From NCBI GenBank assembly GCA_947500575.1, contig CANMSI010000004.1, positions 248,001-312,000 on the forward strand: a DNA stretch of 64,000 bases. The letters are read 5' to 3'. The notes under the pieces were generated by a model. The model searched no databases, was not told where the DNA came from, and saw only the letters and a list, made by a program, of their open reading frames with translations. The translations under genes and the position numbers were made by a program. The DNA comes from an uncultured Flavobacteriaceae bacterium (GTDB taxonomy: Bacteria > Bacteroidota > Bacteroidia > Flavobacteriales > Flavobacteriaceae). The number at the start of each line of letters is the position of its first letter. Position 1 is the first letter of the stretch. Positions 27,213-37,055 of the stretch are shown piece after piece.

Positions 27213-28089
27213 AAACCTCAAATTCTTTTTCTTTAATAGCTTCATCAATAATTTCCGTCTCTAACTTTCGTATATAGTTTAACTTTCTTCGATTCAGCAA
27301 TACCTGTTTGATGGTTGGTTCTATGTACAGGAAGGGCGCAATATCATTTACTCCCAGAGTACCCGTTACCTTTGCCAAATATACCCCTATTGAATCCTGT
27401 AATTCAAAAAATTGTGATTTTTTTAAGTATCTATCCTGGTTTTCATAGGTTAAGGGAGGAATTTCATCTATGACTCTGGCTGCAGAAACCCAAATAGAAT
27501 CGTTGAAATTCAATTTTTTAAACTGTACTCCAATAGAATCTAAATAACGCTTGTCGTCGCTATTGAAACGTTTTAATTTTTCAATGACCGCTTCTTTGTT
27601 TAAAAACTGTTTCGGTAATTCTATAAACCGGATCTGAACTACTTTTTCTTTTAGCTTAAAATTTTCTTTCTCCTTCTCATAAAAACGCCTTAATTGAGTA
27701 GCACTGACGGTAGTATCTTGCCCCTGTTGTATTAAGGCCTCTTTATACGCTCTAGTATATAAATCAGTCCTGTAATCATTTACCAAACCTTCAAACTCTG
27801 CTAACTTTTCTTCCGGTAAATTAATTTTAGCTTTGGATAACAATATTTGTCTAGATGCCCAATTGTTTATATAATTCGTTACAAAAGAGGCGCTATCTTG
27901 CTTTAAAACATTGGTGCGCAACAAAGGGACAAGGTCTTCTTCATATAAATAAGCATCTCCTACCCTAGCCACCACAACTTTTTCTTCCTTCTTTTTAAAA
28001 AAGGTTTCGCAAGATGAACAGATAAAAAGAAGAGCTAAACAACTCCCTATTCTAATTTTTCGAAGACGGTATTGATTTGAAAAAATCAT
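27196..28089 (-). CDS. SurA-N-like lipoprotein, periplasmic folding factor
   Basis: A 297-residue protein with a lipobox ending in Cys (CSSCETF near residue 27), so it should be lipid-anchored. The region after it (VVARVGDAYLYEEDL) resembles the SurA N-terminal chaperone domain; there is no clear parvulin domain. Predicted mostly helical and charged. It is translationally overlapped by the following two-domain isomerase, suggesting they are made together and may act in sequence on the same clients. Catalytic activity is not evident. Confidence 0.72.
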   Translation of the reverse strand: MIFSNQYRLRKIRIGSCLALLFICSSCETFFKKKEEKVVVARVGDAYLYEEDLVPLLRTNVLKQDSASFVTNYINNWASRQILLSKAKINLPEEKLAEFEGLVNDYRTDLYTRAYKEALIQQGQDTTVSATQLRRFYEKEKENFKLKEKVVQIRFIELPKQFLNKEAVIEKLKRFNSDDKRYLDSIGVQFKKLNFNDSIWVSAARVIDEIPPLTYENQDRYLKKSQFFELQDSIGVYLAKVTGTLGVNDIAPFLYIEPTIKQVLLNRRKLNYIRKLETEIIDEAIKEKEFEVYGKDD

Positions 28090-28181
28090 TCTGCAAAAAT
28101 AACAAAACTAATATGCCACGCAACGTCTATTAGGACTGATTAACACCTTTTTAGTACATTAGTGCACCAAACTCACTTAAA

Positions 28182-28646
28182 ATGAGATATACCTCTGAAA
28201 TAACCGTCAACCTCCCTCGAGAAGAATTTATCAAAAAATTAGACAATCCAGAGAATTTAAAACACTGGCAAAAAGGTTTAACTGCCTATACTTTGGTCAC
28301 TGGGCAACCTGGTGCTGAAGGATCTCAAATGGAGATGCATTATGATATGGGAAAACGAAAAATGGTGCTAGTAGAAACCATTATAAAACAAGATTTTCCC
28401 GAGGAGTTTCATGCCACTTATGACGCTAAGGGAGTTCATAACATTCAAAAGAATTATTTCAAAGTTATAGATAAAAACCATACCAAATGGATTTCTGAAT
28501 GTGAGTTTCAATTCTCTGGTTTTATGATGAAAACCATGGGGTTTCTTATGCCTAGTGCTTTTAAAAAACAATCGCAACGTTATTTAGAAGATTTTAAGGC
28601 TTTTGCAGAAAATGGCACTTCTGTTCTAGATGCATCAAAACCGTAA
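28182..28646 (+). CDS. SRPBCC (START-like) family protein
   Basis: A 154-residue cytoplasmic protein that reads as a single START/Bet v1-like domain: an N-terminal strand (YTSEITVNLPREEFIKKL), conserved PENLKHWQ, and a C-terminal helix (FKKQSQRYLEDFKAFAE). These domains form hydrophobic ligand cavities. The ligand is unknown. It is followed closely by a small hypothetical gene, probably in the same transcript. Confidence 0.82.
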   Translation: MRYTSEITVNLPREEFIKKLDNPENLKHWQKGLTAYTLVTGQPGAEGSQMEMHYDMGKRKMVLVETIIKQDFPEEFHATYDAKGVHNIQKNYFKVIDKNHTKWISECEFQFSGFMMKTMGFLMPSAFKKQSQRYLEDFKAFAENGTSVLDASKP

Positions 28647-28668
28647 ATGGCAACTAAAAAAATAAAAC

Positions 28669-28911
28669 TTGAGTAAAAAGATTAAGCTTATTTGGGATTT
28701 TAAGGGACCCGCAGCACTGAAAACAGCTGAACACCACGAGAAACATCTTAAAGAATTTATTTCTTTAGAAAAATTAGATTTAAATATAACTGGTTATAAG
28801 GAGTATACAGAAATGCACAGCATCGCTTATTTGGTCGTAAACGAGCCAGAAATGATTTCTGTTCGCGATGCTTTAAAACCGCATAGAGGAGAGCTTTATG
28901 AGGATCTGTAA
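28669..28911 (+). CDS. Small conserved-looking hypothetical protein
   Basis: An 80-residue soluble protein starting at TTG, with a pattern of beta and helix segments (KKIKLIWDFKG, HHEKHLKEFI, YLVVNEPEMISVRDALKPHRGELYEDL). I do not recognise a named family. Histidine and glutamate are frequent at the centre, which could bind metal. Spacing of 22 bases after the SRPBCC gene suggests one operon. Confidence 0.65.
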   Translation: MSKKIKLIWDFKGPAALKTAEHHEKHLKEFISLEKLDLNITGYKEYTEMHSIAYLVVNEPEMISVRDALKPHRGELYEDL

Positions 28912-28941
28912 TTATGCCATTCTAAACCACAAGGTATTCGT

Positions 28942-30096
28942 ATGCGAAGAAATTTTATTTACTATTTTTTAGTAGCACTCCTAGTATTTTCCTCATGCGC
29001 TACCAAAACTGTTCCTGTATCTATTCTAGAAACAGCTTTAGCTTCTGAGGAACCTTCCATTAAAAAAGTAATGGATAGTCTAGATACTTATGAAATTCAA
29101 ATTAGATATACTCAAATAGACAAAAAGCAGAACGAAGTAATATTCACAGATTACGATTTTCAAGTAGCGGACAGTACGTATTTTTATCCTGCAAGCACCG
29201 TGAAATTCCCAATAGCTGTGTTAGCTTTAGAAAAATTGAATACCATTCATAGCCTTTCGATGGATACTCGTTTTTATGTAGAAGGAGATTCCGTAGAAAC
29301 CACTTTTGCTCAAGAAATCACTAAAATATTTGCGGTAAGTGATAACAAAGCCTACAATCGCTTGTTTGAGTTTTTAGGTCAAGACCTCATTAATCAGCAG
29401 TTAACAAAAAAGGGCATTACTCCTGTTCGCATAGCACATCGTTTATCTACTACCAATGCCAATGAAATAACCACAAAGCCCTTAATTATTTATCAAAACG
29501 ACAGTACTACGATACCACTATCTGGAACCATCAACACCTCTGCTCAACCCCTCCTTATTGAAGGTATTGAAAAAGGAATTGGCTTTTACGAAACAGACTC
29601 CCTAATGCAGGCTCCTTTTGATTTTGGCCTCAAAAATTACTATCCCATAAAGGCGCAACAAGGAGTACTAAAACGAGTTATTTTTCCCGAAAAATATGCT
29701 AAAAATGAACAATTTAATTTGAGCGAAACGCAACGCTTGTTTCTTTTAAAAAGCATGCATACTTTGCCCAAATCCCAAGGTTATAATCCGGAAGAATATT
29801 ATGATAGTTATGTAAAGTTCTTTCTCTATGGTGATAACCAAAAACCCATGCCTGCGCATATTAAAATTTACAACAAAGTAGGCTATGCCTATGGAACACT
29901 TACAGATTGTGCATATATCGTGGATAGCAAAAATGAGGTTGAGTTTATGCTTACGGCGACCATTTTAGTAAATAAAGATGGTATCTTTAATGATGATGTT
30001 TATGAATATGATACCGTGGGAATACCGTTCCTTGCTGCACTAGGAAGAGAAATATACCAATTGGAAATGAACCGAAAAAACAAGCGCAATGAGTAA
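28942..30096 (+). CDS. Class A beta-lactamase-like serine hydrolase lipoprotein
   Basis: A 384-residue protein with a lipobox (FSSCAT, Cys19) and a penicillin-binding/beta-lactamase fold. The active site motif is Ser85-Thr-Val-Lys88 (PASTVKFP), followed by the Ser-Asp-Asn motif at 133-135 (AVSDNKAYN) and a later Lys-Val-Gly in NKVGYAYG taking the place of KTG. The KVG and missing Omega-loop Glu motif suggest a non-resistance role such as peptidoglycan or other ester hydrolysis. It overlaps the next gene by eight bases. Confidence 0.82.
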   Translation: MRRNFIYYFLVALLVFSSCATKTVPVSILETALASEEPSIKKVMDSLDTYEIQIRYTQIDKKQNEVIFTDYDFQVADSTYFYPASTVKFPIAVLALEKLNTIHSLSMDTRFYVEGDSVETTFAQEITKIFAVSDNKAYNRLFEFLGQDLINQQLTKKGITPVRIAHRLSTTNANEITTKPLIIYQNDSTTIPLSGTINTSAQPLLIEGIEKGIGFYETDSLMQAPFDFGLKNYYPIKAQQGVLKRVIFPEKYAKNEQFNLSETQRLFLLKSMHTLPKSQGYNPEEYYDSYVKFFLYGDNQKPMPAHIKIYNKVGYAYGTLTDCAYIVDSKNEVEFMLTATILVNKDGIFNDDVYEYDTVGIPFLAALGREIYQLEMNRKNKRNE

Positions 30097-30604
30097 ACTT
30101 AGTTTTGATTCTTTTACCAAAAAAATTTACATAAAAAGCTCTGTGGAAAAGCTATATTGGAGCTGGGCCACTACAGAGGGAATTGCTTCTTGGTTTTTAA
30201 AAAAGGCGACATATACAAGCACAGGAGGAGCAGTTCGTTCGTCCAAAGAACCTATCCAAGAAGGAGATGCTTATATCTGGGAATGGCATAATTGGGATGG
30301 ACAAGAAAAAGGCAGTGTAATACAGGCAAATAATACAAATTTTTTAGAAATTTCCTTTGCTGAAAATTGCAGGGTATCTGTTACTATGGAAGATAAAGGA
30401 ACTGCCTGCCTTCTTAGCTTAAAGCAATATAATATTCCAACAGATGAAGAGAGCAAACTAAATATACATCACGGATGCAGCAATGGGTGGACTTTTTGGT
30501 TAGCCAACTTAAAGTGTTATTTGGAACATGGTATTTTACTAAATGAAACGGAGTTTGATTTACGTAATGTTCCTTTGGCTGGCTTTCAATTCGTAAATAT
30601 GTAA
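30089..30604 (+). CDS. SRPBCC/AHSA1-like protein
   Basis: A 171-residue START-like protein (FTKKIYIKSSVEKLYWSWATTEGIASWFLKKA at the start; EGDAYIWEWHNWDG in the middle; CSNGWTFWLANLKCYLEHG at the C-terminal helix), the arrangement of AHSA1-type domains that bind hydrophobic ligands or Hsp90-like partners. It starts within the last codons of the beta-lactamase-like gene, so the two are likely coupled. Specific ligand unknown. Confidence 0.82.
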   Translation: MSKLSFDSFTKKIYIKSSVEKLYWSWATTEGIASWFLKKATYTSTGGAVRSSKEPIQEGDAYIWEWHNWDGQEKGSVIQANNTNFLEISFAENCRVSVTMEDKGTACLLSLKQYNIPTDEESKLNIHHGCSNGWTFWLANLKCYLEHGILLNETEFDLRNVPLAGFQFVNM

Positions 30605-30707
30605 CGGAGTAAAAGTACTATAAACTAGAAAAGAAACGTTCCTATGGAACGGCAAACCAACAAAAGCATAGTACCAAGCCAAAAAATGCTTTCCTAAAAA
30701 ACACCAC

Positions 30708-33095
30708 ATGGCTGATAAGCAAGAAAAAATAAATCAACTTTCAGAACAGCTAGGGCAACTTCTTAAAAAGCAAGACGCTTTCGCCATAGAAATTAATGAG
30801 CTTCGGAAGCAATTACAACAAATACGCTTTGATGAAGCCCATAAGACTGAGAAGGAAATAAAGATTACCGCGCCTACACCACCCCGAACTGAAGAAAATA
30901 TTGTAGCAGAAATTAAGGAAGAAGTTGTTCTAACTCCCAAGCAAGAGGCGCCTCAGAAAGTGGCCCAACTGCTAACAGAAAAACCAAAAGAAAGAGTAGT
31001 TCCAAAGAAGAAAACAAAGTCGGGTCTGGAAAAATTTATCGGTGAAAACCTCATCAATAAAATAGGAATTATCATTACAATTATTGGCGTTGGAATTGGT
31101 GCCAAATACTCTATAGATAATAATTTAATTAGTCCATTAACGCGTATGATTTTGGGCTATCTTACTGGACTTGGGCTTCTTGGTTTCGGTATAAAACTAA
31201 AAGCAAAATACGAAAATTACAGTGCTGTATTGGTCAGTGGTGCCATTGCTATAATGTATTTCATCACCTTTGCCGCTTATAGTTTTTACGCATTGATGCC
31301 GCAAACTGTGGCTTTTGCCCTTATGGTCATTTTTACCATTTTTACGGTCATAGCAGCCTTAAATTACAATCGGCAAATTATTGCTATTATAGGGTTAGTA
31401 GGGGCCTACGGCGTGCCCTTTCTATTGAGTGATGGTTCTGGCAAAGTAGAAGTTATGTTTACCTACATGGCCATTATTAACACTGGCATTCTAATTATTG
31501 CCTTTAAAAAATATTGGAAAATACTCTATTATACAGCCTTTGCACTTACCTGGCTTATCTTTTTGTCCTTCACTGTCTTCTCATACGATCATGAACAGCA
31601 TTTTAACATTGCCATGATTTTCTTGACGGTATTTTTCCTTATTTTCTATGTTACTTTTATAGCTTACAAACTCCTTAAAAAAGAAGCATTTGGAGTACTC
31701 GATATTTTCCTATTAGTAGCTAATTCATTTATTTTTTATGGAATGGGTTATGTCTTAATTTCTAATCATGAAAATGGAGATCAGTTTTTAGGTTTATTTA
31801 CCCTTGGAAATGCCATCGTTCATTTTATAGTAAGTGTGCTTTTCTTTAAACAAAAACTGGCTGATAGAAATTTATTCTTTTTAGTAGCGGGTCTAGTATT
31901 GGTATTTATTACCATTGCTATCCCTGTACAACTAGATGGCAACTGGGTTACGCTTCTATGGGCAGGAGAGGCAGCACTACTTTTTTGGATCGGCAGAACC
32001 AAAAACGTACCTATCTATGAAAAAATGGCCTATCCGCTTATTATTCTTGCTTTCTTTAGCTTATTTCATGATTGGGCGTCACCTGCCTTTGAGTACGTAC
32101 CGGAAGAAGAGAGAACTCTTATTTCTCCTTTTTTACATAAAGGCTTTTTAACAGGACTAGTAGTAGCGGCTTCTTTAGGCTTTATTACCTACTTAAGTTC
32201 CAGCAAAAAATTTGCATTGAATGAAACCAATAAGAATGTTTTTGCTACAATCTTTTCTGTGTTCACACCCATATTACTCTGCCTAGTCTTGTACATCACC
32301 TTTGCCTTGGAAATTAATACTTATTGGGAGCAATTGTATAAAGCATCAGAATTAAAATTGCAAGATGGAGATTCTGGGCATACCACATGGCAACATAATT
32401 ATGACATCCCTACTTTTAAAAGCATTTGGCTTGTAAATTATACACTCTTATTTGTAAGCCTCTTGTCCTTTATTAATATTGCTAAGATTAAAAATAGGAT
32501 TCTTGGAATTGTAAATTTAGTATTAAACATCTTTGCTATTCTTATTTTCTTAACAGCTGGGCTCTACGCTTTAAGCGAGTTAAGAGAGAGTTATTTAGAT
32601 AAAACCTTAGCGGAATTTTATAATATTGGATTCTTTCATATTGGCATTCGCTATGTAAGCTTTGCGTTTTTAGGACTGGTACTACGGGCTATCTATAAAT
32701 ACCGTAAAGCAGCCTTTATGCGGATTAACTTTAAAATTCCTTTTGAACTAATTTTGCATACTGCTCTCATTTGGGTGTTAAGCAGTGAACTCCTCAATTG
32801 GATGGACTTGGGAGGATCTGAGCAATCTTACAAATTAGGACTCAGCATTTTCTGGGGCAGTTACGCCCTGCTTCTAATTGTATTAGGAATCTGGAAAAAG
32901 AAACAATATCTGCGTATAGGAGCCATTGTACTATTTGGGATCACTTTAGTAAAACTCTTTATGTACGATATCTCCGATTTAAATACCATTTCTAAAACCA
33001 TTGTTTTTGTGGCCTTAGGAGTATTATTATTGATTATCTCATTCTTGTACAACAAATACAAACACATTATTGCCGATGACGACCCTAAGAACTAA
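30708..33095 (+). CDS. DUF2339 multi-pass membrane protein
   Basis: A 795-residue protein with an N-terminal coiled coil (about residues 1-35, QEKINQLSEQLGQLLKKQ), a charged linker (about 36-105) and then about twenty hydrophobic transmembrane helices. This arrangement and the KFIGENLINKIGIIITIIGVGIGAKYSID start of the membrane part match DUF2339. Biochemical role is unknown. It is translationally coupled to the DUF3999 gene (26-base overlap), a pairing seen in many bacteria. Confidence 0.88.
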   Translation: MADKQEKINQLSEQLGQLLKKQDAFAIEINELRKQLQQIRFDEAHKTEKEIKITAPTPPRTEENIVAEIKEEVVLTPKQEAPQKVAQLLTEKPKERVVPKKKTKSGLEKFIGENLINKIGIIITIIGVGIGAKYSIDNNLISPLTRMILGYLTGLGLLGFGIKLKAKYENYSAVLVSGAIAIMYFITFAAYSFYALMPQTVAFALMVIFTIFTVIAALNYNRQIIAIIGLVGAYGVPFLLSDGSGKVEVMFTYMAIINTGILIIAFKKYWKILYYTAFALTWLIFLSFTVFSYDHEQHFNIAMIFLTVFFLIFYVTFIAYKLLKKEAFGVLDIFLLVANSFIFYGMGYVLISNHENGDQFLGLFTLGNAIVHFIVSVLFFKQKLADRNLFFLVAGLVLVFITIAIPVQLDGNWVTLLWAGEAALLFWIGRTKNVPIYEKMAYPLIILAFFSLFHDWASPAFEYVPEEERTLISPFLHKGFLTGLVVAASLGFITYLSSSKKFALNETNKNVFATIFSVFTPILLCLVLYITFALEINTYWEQLYKASELKLQDGDSGHTTWQHNYDIPTFKSIWLVNYTLLFVSLLSFINIAKIKNRILGIVNLVLNIFAILIFLTAGLYALSELRESYLDKTLAEFYNIGFFHIGIRYVSFAFLGLVLRAIYKYRKAAFMRINFKIPFELILHTALIWVLSSELLNWMDLGGSEQSYKLGLSIFWGSYALLLIVLGIWKKKQYLRIGAIVLFGITLVKLFMYDISDLNTISKTIVFVALGVLLLIISFLYNKYKHIIADDDPKN

Positions 33096-34311
33096 ATTAT
33101 GTTGCCTTTTATGCTTTTGTCTTAGTTATTCTCTTTTAGCACAATTAGATAGCTATGAATACAAAAGAGAAATAGGAGGAATAACGGAGCAATGGCATCA
33201 ATTGTCCATACCTAATGGAATTTTTGCGCATACCAATGCATCCTTAACAGATCTAAGAGTATATGGTATCACAGAAGCAAATGATACCATTGAAGCACCC
33301 TATATTTTAAGTAAAGCAGAGGGTACAACAACGAGTCAATTGGTGGACTTTAAAAGTCTAAATACTACTAAAACAGCCAACGGCTATTACTATACCTATG
33401 AAGTGTCTACAACAGTTGCCCTTAACGAAATAAAACTGGATTTTGGAACTCCCAATTTTGATTGGCGTGTAAGTTTAGAGGGAAGTCAAGATAATAGAGA
33501 ATGGTTTACCATTAAAGACAAAGAACGATTATTGGCAATAAAAAATAGCAGTACCGATTACAAATTTACCACACTGCGTTTTCCCAATGCCCAATATCAA
33601 TATTATCGCGTCTATGTTCAAAGCAAAACAGACCCTTTGTTACGCAGAGCGAAGTTATCCATGGAAACAATCCAGAATCCCACTTATAGGAATTATAGAA
33701 TAAAAAAAATGAATGTTTCTGAAAACAAGGAGGCAAGGCAAACACAGATATATGTCACCTTGGATAGCAGAGTTCCATTGAGTTCCTTAAAAATTAATAC
33801 TACAGATGCAATTGACTATTACCGGTCTATTAGCATTCAACATATAGTAGATAGTGTAGAAACCGAAAAAGGATGGCGGTATACGAAAAATAACTTGTAT
33901 AACGGAACCCTCAGTTCATTAGAAAAAGATGCATTTTTATTCAATAGCACCTTGGTAGGAAAACTTCATATTCAAATCCAAAACCAAGACAATGCTCCTT
34001 TACAGATAGAAAGTATAGAAGCTAAGGGCTACGAGCATACTTTAAAAATAAGATTTGGACAGGAGGCCAATTATTATTTGGCCTATGGAAAAGCCGAAGC
34101 CCGTGCACCACAATATGACCTTCAACAAGTGAGTAATACCATCCCAACAAATCTAAAACCCTTGAGTTTAGGAGAACAAATGGTTCTTCCCAAAGCAACA
34201 GAAACCACTACAAAAGCACTCTTTGAAAATAGCTATTGGTTATGGGCGGTAATGGGGATCATCATTTTGGTATTGGGTTGGTTTTCCTTGAAAATGATAC
34301 AGAAGAAGTAA
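33070..34311 (+). CDS. DUF3999 membrane-anchored exported protein
   Basis: A 413-residue protein with a signal peptide (LCCLLCFCLSYSLLAQ) and one C-terminal membrane helix (SYWLWAVMGIIILVLGWFS). The body is beta-rich, with a segment like a discoidin/carbohydrate-binding fold (DWRVSLEGSQDNREWFTIKD), consistent with DUF3999. The start lies inside the upstream DUF2339 gene. The pair may form an envelope complex with the extracytoplasmic part contacting polysaccharide; this is inference. Confidence 0.82.
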   Translation: MPMTTLRTKLCCLLCFCLSYSLLAQLDSYEYKREIGGITEQWHQLSIPNGIFAHTNASLTDLRVYGITEANDTIEAPYILSKAEGTTTSQLVDFKSLNTTKTANGYYYTYEVSTTVALNEIKLDFGTPNFDWRVSLEGSQDNREWFTIKDKERLLAIKNSSTDYKFTTLRFPNAQYQYYRVYVQSKTDPLLRRAKLSMETIQNPTYRNYRIKKMNVSENKEARQTQIYVTLDSRVPLSSLKINTTDAIDYYRSISIQHIVDSVETEKGWRYTKNNLYNGTLSSLEKDAFLFNSTLVGKLHIQIQNQDNAPLQIESIEAKGYEHTLKIRFGQEANYYLAYGKAEARAPQYDLQQVSNTIPTNLKPLSLGEQMVLPKATETTTKALFENSYWLWAVMGIIILVLGWFSLKMIQKK

Positions 34312-34350
34312 GTGTTCGAATTACACCTCAATGAGTTCTAAAGATTGTAA

Positions 34351-34791
34351 TTATTCAGAAGATCTGGTATAAACTCACAGAATTGGACTCTTTTGCTCCA
34401 CTATGTCGAGCTTTTCTATGAATGTCAATTTATTACTAGAAAGATTTCCAATTATCATACACTCCAACAACTAGAGCATATTTTGAACAACTCTTTTAAG
34501 AAAGCCACCCTAGCCGAAAAAGGAATTCCTACTGTTACAGGAGAAGCAGAAGCTTTGCACCTTTCTCCCAATTACCTCACTAGTTTACTAACATCACTTA
34601 CAGGGCAAAGTACCCAGCAGCATATCCAAAATAAACTCATTGAAAAAGCGAAAGAACAACTTTCTACTACGGATCTCTCTATCAGTGAAATTGCTTATAA
34701 TTTAGGGTACGAACAACCTTCCTCCTTTAGAAAGCGCTTTAAAAATAAAACGCAACTATCTCATTTAACCTTTAGAAGAACTTTTAATTGA
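34351..34791 (+). pseudogene. Truncated AraC-family regulator
   Basis: Only the C-terminal portion of an AraC-type protein is encoded: the linker helix (HYVELFYECQFITRK) and both helix-turn-helices (AEALHLSPNYLTSLLTSLTGQST, then ISEIAYNLGYEQPSSFRKRFKNKTQ). In-frame codons continue leftward to a stop at 34348-34350 without an ATG and without the usual cupin sensor domain; a TTG at 34393 is the only start candidate (132 residues). It looks like the leftover 3' end of a deleted gene. Confidence 0.6.
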
Positions 34792-34952
34792 ACAGAATGG
34801 TGTTTATCATTAAGTGAAAAAATGAAACATATATGGATAGCATAAATTGTATTTCATTACCTACAAAAAACTAGAATTATCCGTACTTTTAAAAAGTAGA
34901 TCAGACTATTGTCACATTTTACTAATCTCAAAGTCTTTAGGTAAACCATCCT

Positions 34953-36344
34953 ATGAAAATACTATTGCTTCCCATGATGCTATTGATAATTTCTTGTTCT
35001 GAACAAAAAGAAGAATCTCAATTTCAAAAACTGCTGGAATACGAAGGTCATTATGAGTATATCAACAATACTACATTGGACATCATCGCTTCTGAAGTAG
35101 ATACCTTACTTTATGCAGTTATTAACAAAGCGAAGTATCCCTTAACTCATAATGATCTCGATAATTTTACGAATGTTCAGGACAAAGCGGTTGTATTTAA
35201 TAGGAATGACACAGGCGAAATAGATAGTTACAGTTCCAATGGGAAGACATTTAAACTTATTTCTAAAGACTTCGAAAAGCTGGAAATGTTCCCTAGAAAA
35301 GATCTGTTTCATACTCCCGAAAAATATTCCTATCAAAAACCAAAAAAAATCAATGATGGTATTACTACGGGTATTTTAGAGGATGAATTCAACAATCCTG
35401 AACTAATTTATGAAATGATCCGAGAAACGATTAGAGGTAATTTTTCGGATGTACATAGTATTTTAATTTATAAGAATGACAAACTTGTACTAGAGGAGTA
35501 CTTTTATGGTTTTGATATTCAAACACCGCATCAACTAAGATCTGCCACCAAACCAATCATTGGTGGTGTTTTGGGTATTGCCATAGATCAGGGGCTTATA
35601 GAAAATGAACAAGATAAAGTATTACCATACTTTAAATCTAAATACAAAGAAATTGCACATATAGATCAAAGAAAAGAACAACTTACCATAGAAAACCTGC
35701 TCATGTATAGGCATGGTATGGATTGCCAAAACAACAATGCAAAAAGCAAGGGTAATGAGCAAGCAATGATGCAAAGCTCGGACTGGATAAAATATAGCCT
35801 AGATTTACCCATGGTAAATAACCCCGGTACATCTTCTTCTTATTGCACGGGAGCTGCTCTTATCATCGGAGGTTTAGTAGAAGTTGTAACCAATAAAAAA
35901 ATTGAAGACTTCGCCGAAGAAAACCTTTTTAGTCCAATGGGGATAGACAACTACGAATGGACTTTTGAACCTAAGACAACAAGTAAAACTTCTTTTAATC
36001 AAATGTCTCTAACTTCTAGAGGTTTATTAAAATTAGCCAAGATGTATAAAGATGGAGGCATATGGCAAGGGAAGCAGATTCTTTCTAAGAGGTGGGTTGA
36101 TAAAACCTTTGACATGGAAGAGGGCGATTATGGCTATTTATGGGAACATAAATTTTTTGTTATAAACGGCAAAAGATATAATTCGTATTTAGCCACTGGT
36201 AATGGAGGGCAAAAAGTTAATATTTGGCCTGAGCTAAATATGATTACCGTATTTACAGGGGGTAACTACAATTCCTACTTACTGTATGGAAAAAGTACAC
36301 CACCTAATGAAATGATCCCTAACTATATCCTAAAAAGTCTTTGA
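34953..36344 (+). CDS. Beta-lactamase-family serine hydrolase lipoprotein
   Basis: A 463-residue exported protein with a lipobox near Cys15 (IISCSEQ). The catalytic Ser-X-X-Lys is SATK at 197-200, and Tyr-Cys-Thr-Gly in SSYCTGAALIIGG occupies the YxN region of class C-like enzymes. The fold is that of penicillin-binding protein/esterase family S12. The first 140 residues before the catalytic domain are unusual for this family and have no clear match. Substrate unknown. Confidence 0.82.
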   Translation: MKILLLPMMLLIISCSEQKEESQFQKLLEYEGHYEYINNTTLDIIASEVDTLLYAVINKAKYPLTHNDLDNFTNVQDKAVVFNRNDTGEIDSYSSNGKTFKLISKDFEKLEMFPRKDLFHTPEKYSYQKPKKINDGITTGILEDEFNNPELIYEMIRETIRGNFSDVHSILIYKNDKLVLEEYFYGFDIQTPHQLRSATKPIIGGVLGIAIDQGLIENEQDKVLPYFKSKYKEIAHIDQRKEQLTIENLLMYRHGMDCQNNNAKSKGNEQAMMQSSDWIKYSLDLPMVNNPGTSSSYCTGAALIIGGLVEVVTNKKIEDFAEENLFSPMGIDNYEWTFEPKTTSKTSFNQMSLTSRGLLKLAKMYKDGGIWQGKQILSKRWVDKTFDMEEGDYGYLWEHKFFVINGKRYNSYLATGNGGQKVNIWPELNMITVFTGGNYNSYLLYGKSTPPNEMIPNYILKSL

Positions 36345-37055
36345 AAGTGGCTTTTTTGTGTTAAGTTTCTAACAGAAAGGAATAATAAGTCTTTCGAATC
36401 ATCAAAAGAAACTTTGAGCCAATCTTTTTGAAATAGTTGGCGTCTTTATAGGAAAGAACCTATCACCACCACCTATATAAGCTCTGCAACCTCTCGCATT
36501 TTCGGCATTCTAGGAAATAGTTTATTAGGTATTATGGCTTTGTTTCATGAAAGTAGATTCTTTTACCTTAGTGAAGCAATTACAAACGCTAATGCTGAAG
36601 GATATTAAAAGATATTGCACCTGTATTATTCGCTCATCCTTCCGAACACTTACCAGGGCTTATGGCATTCGAAATCTTGTCACTCTTTTTACAAAAGGAT
36701 AAAAGAAGATACTCATTTTCTTGTTTTTTAGCAGGTATAGATGCGTTATTGAGCTTCTTGCTAAACGGATTTATCCGAGGCGCTTTGCTATTTTTTGCTG
36801 CTCTTTGCTTTCTTATAGGAATCGACAAAAAAGATCTAAACCGTTGAAACAGAGACTGAGATCTCGTAACTCATATTTTATTGGATTTATAAAATCTGTT
36901 TATCTTTGTTTATAACAACCAAGCTACTTTCAATAGCAAAGTATACTTTCTTCTAGCAAGTCTTGAAATCGTATTAGAAATTGAACCTCCTACGAAACCT
37001 ACCTACTAATTAGCACCTTAGAATTTAAATAACAAACCCAAATAAACAGAAACAA
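36345..37055. other. Gene-poor stretch with relics
   Basis: About 700 bases without a confident gene. Plus-strand stretches read as protein without starts: about 36463-36615 (FGILGNSLLGIMALFHESRF) and about 36605-36847 (DIAPVLFAHPSEHLPGLMAFE, then hydrophobic residues ending IDKKDLNR). The latter could encode a 61-residue small membrane protein from ATG 36662, but both may be remains of one lost gene. No repeat or terminator found. Confidence 0.4.
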
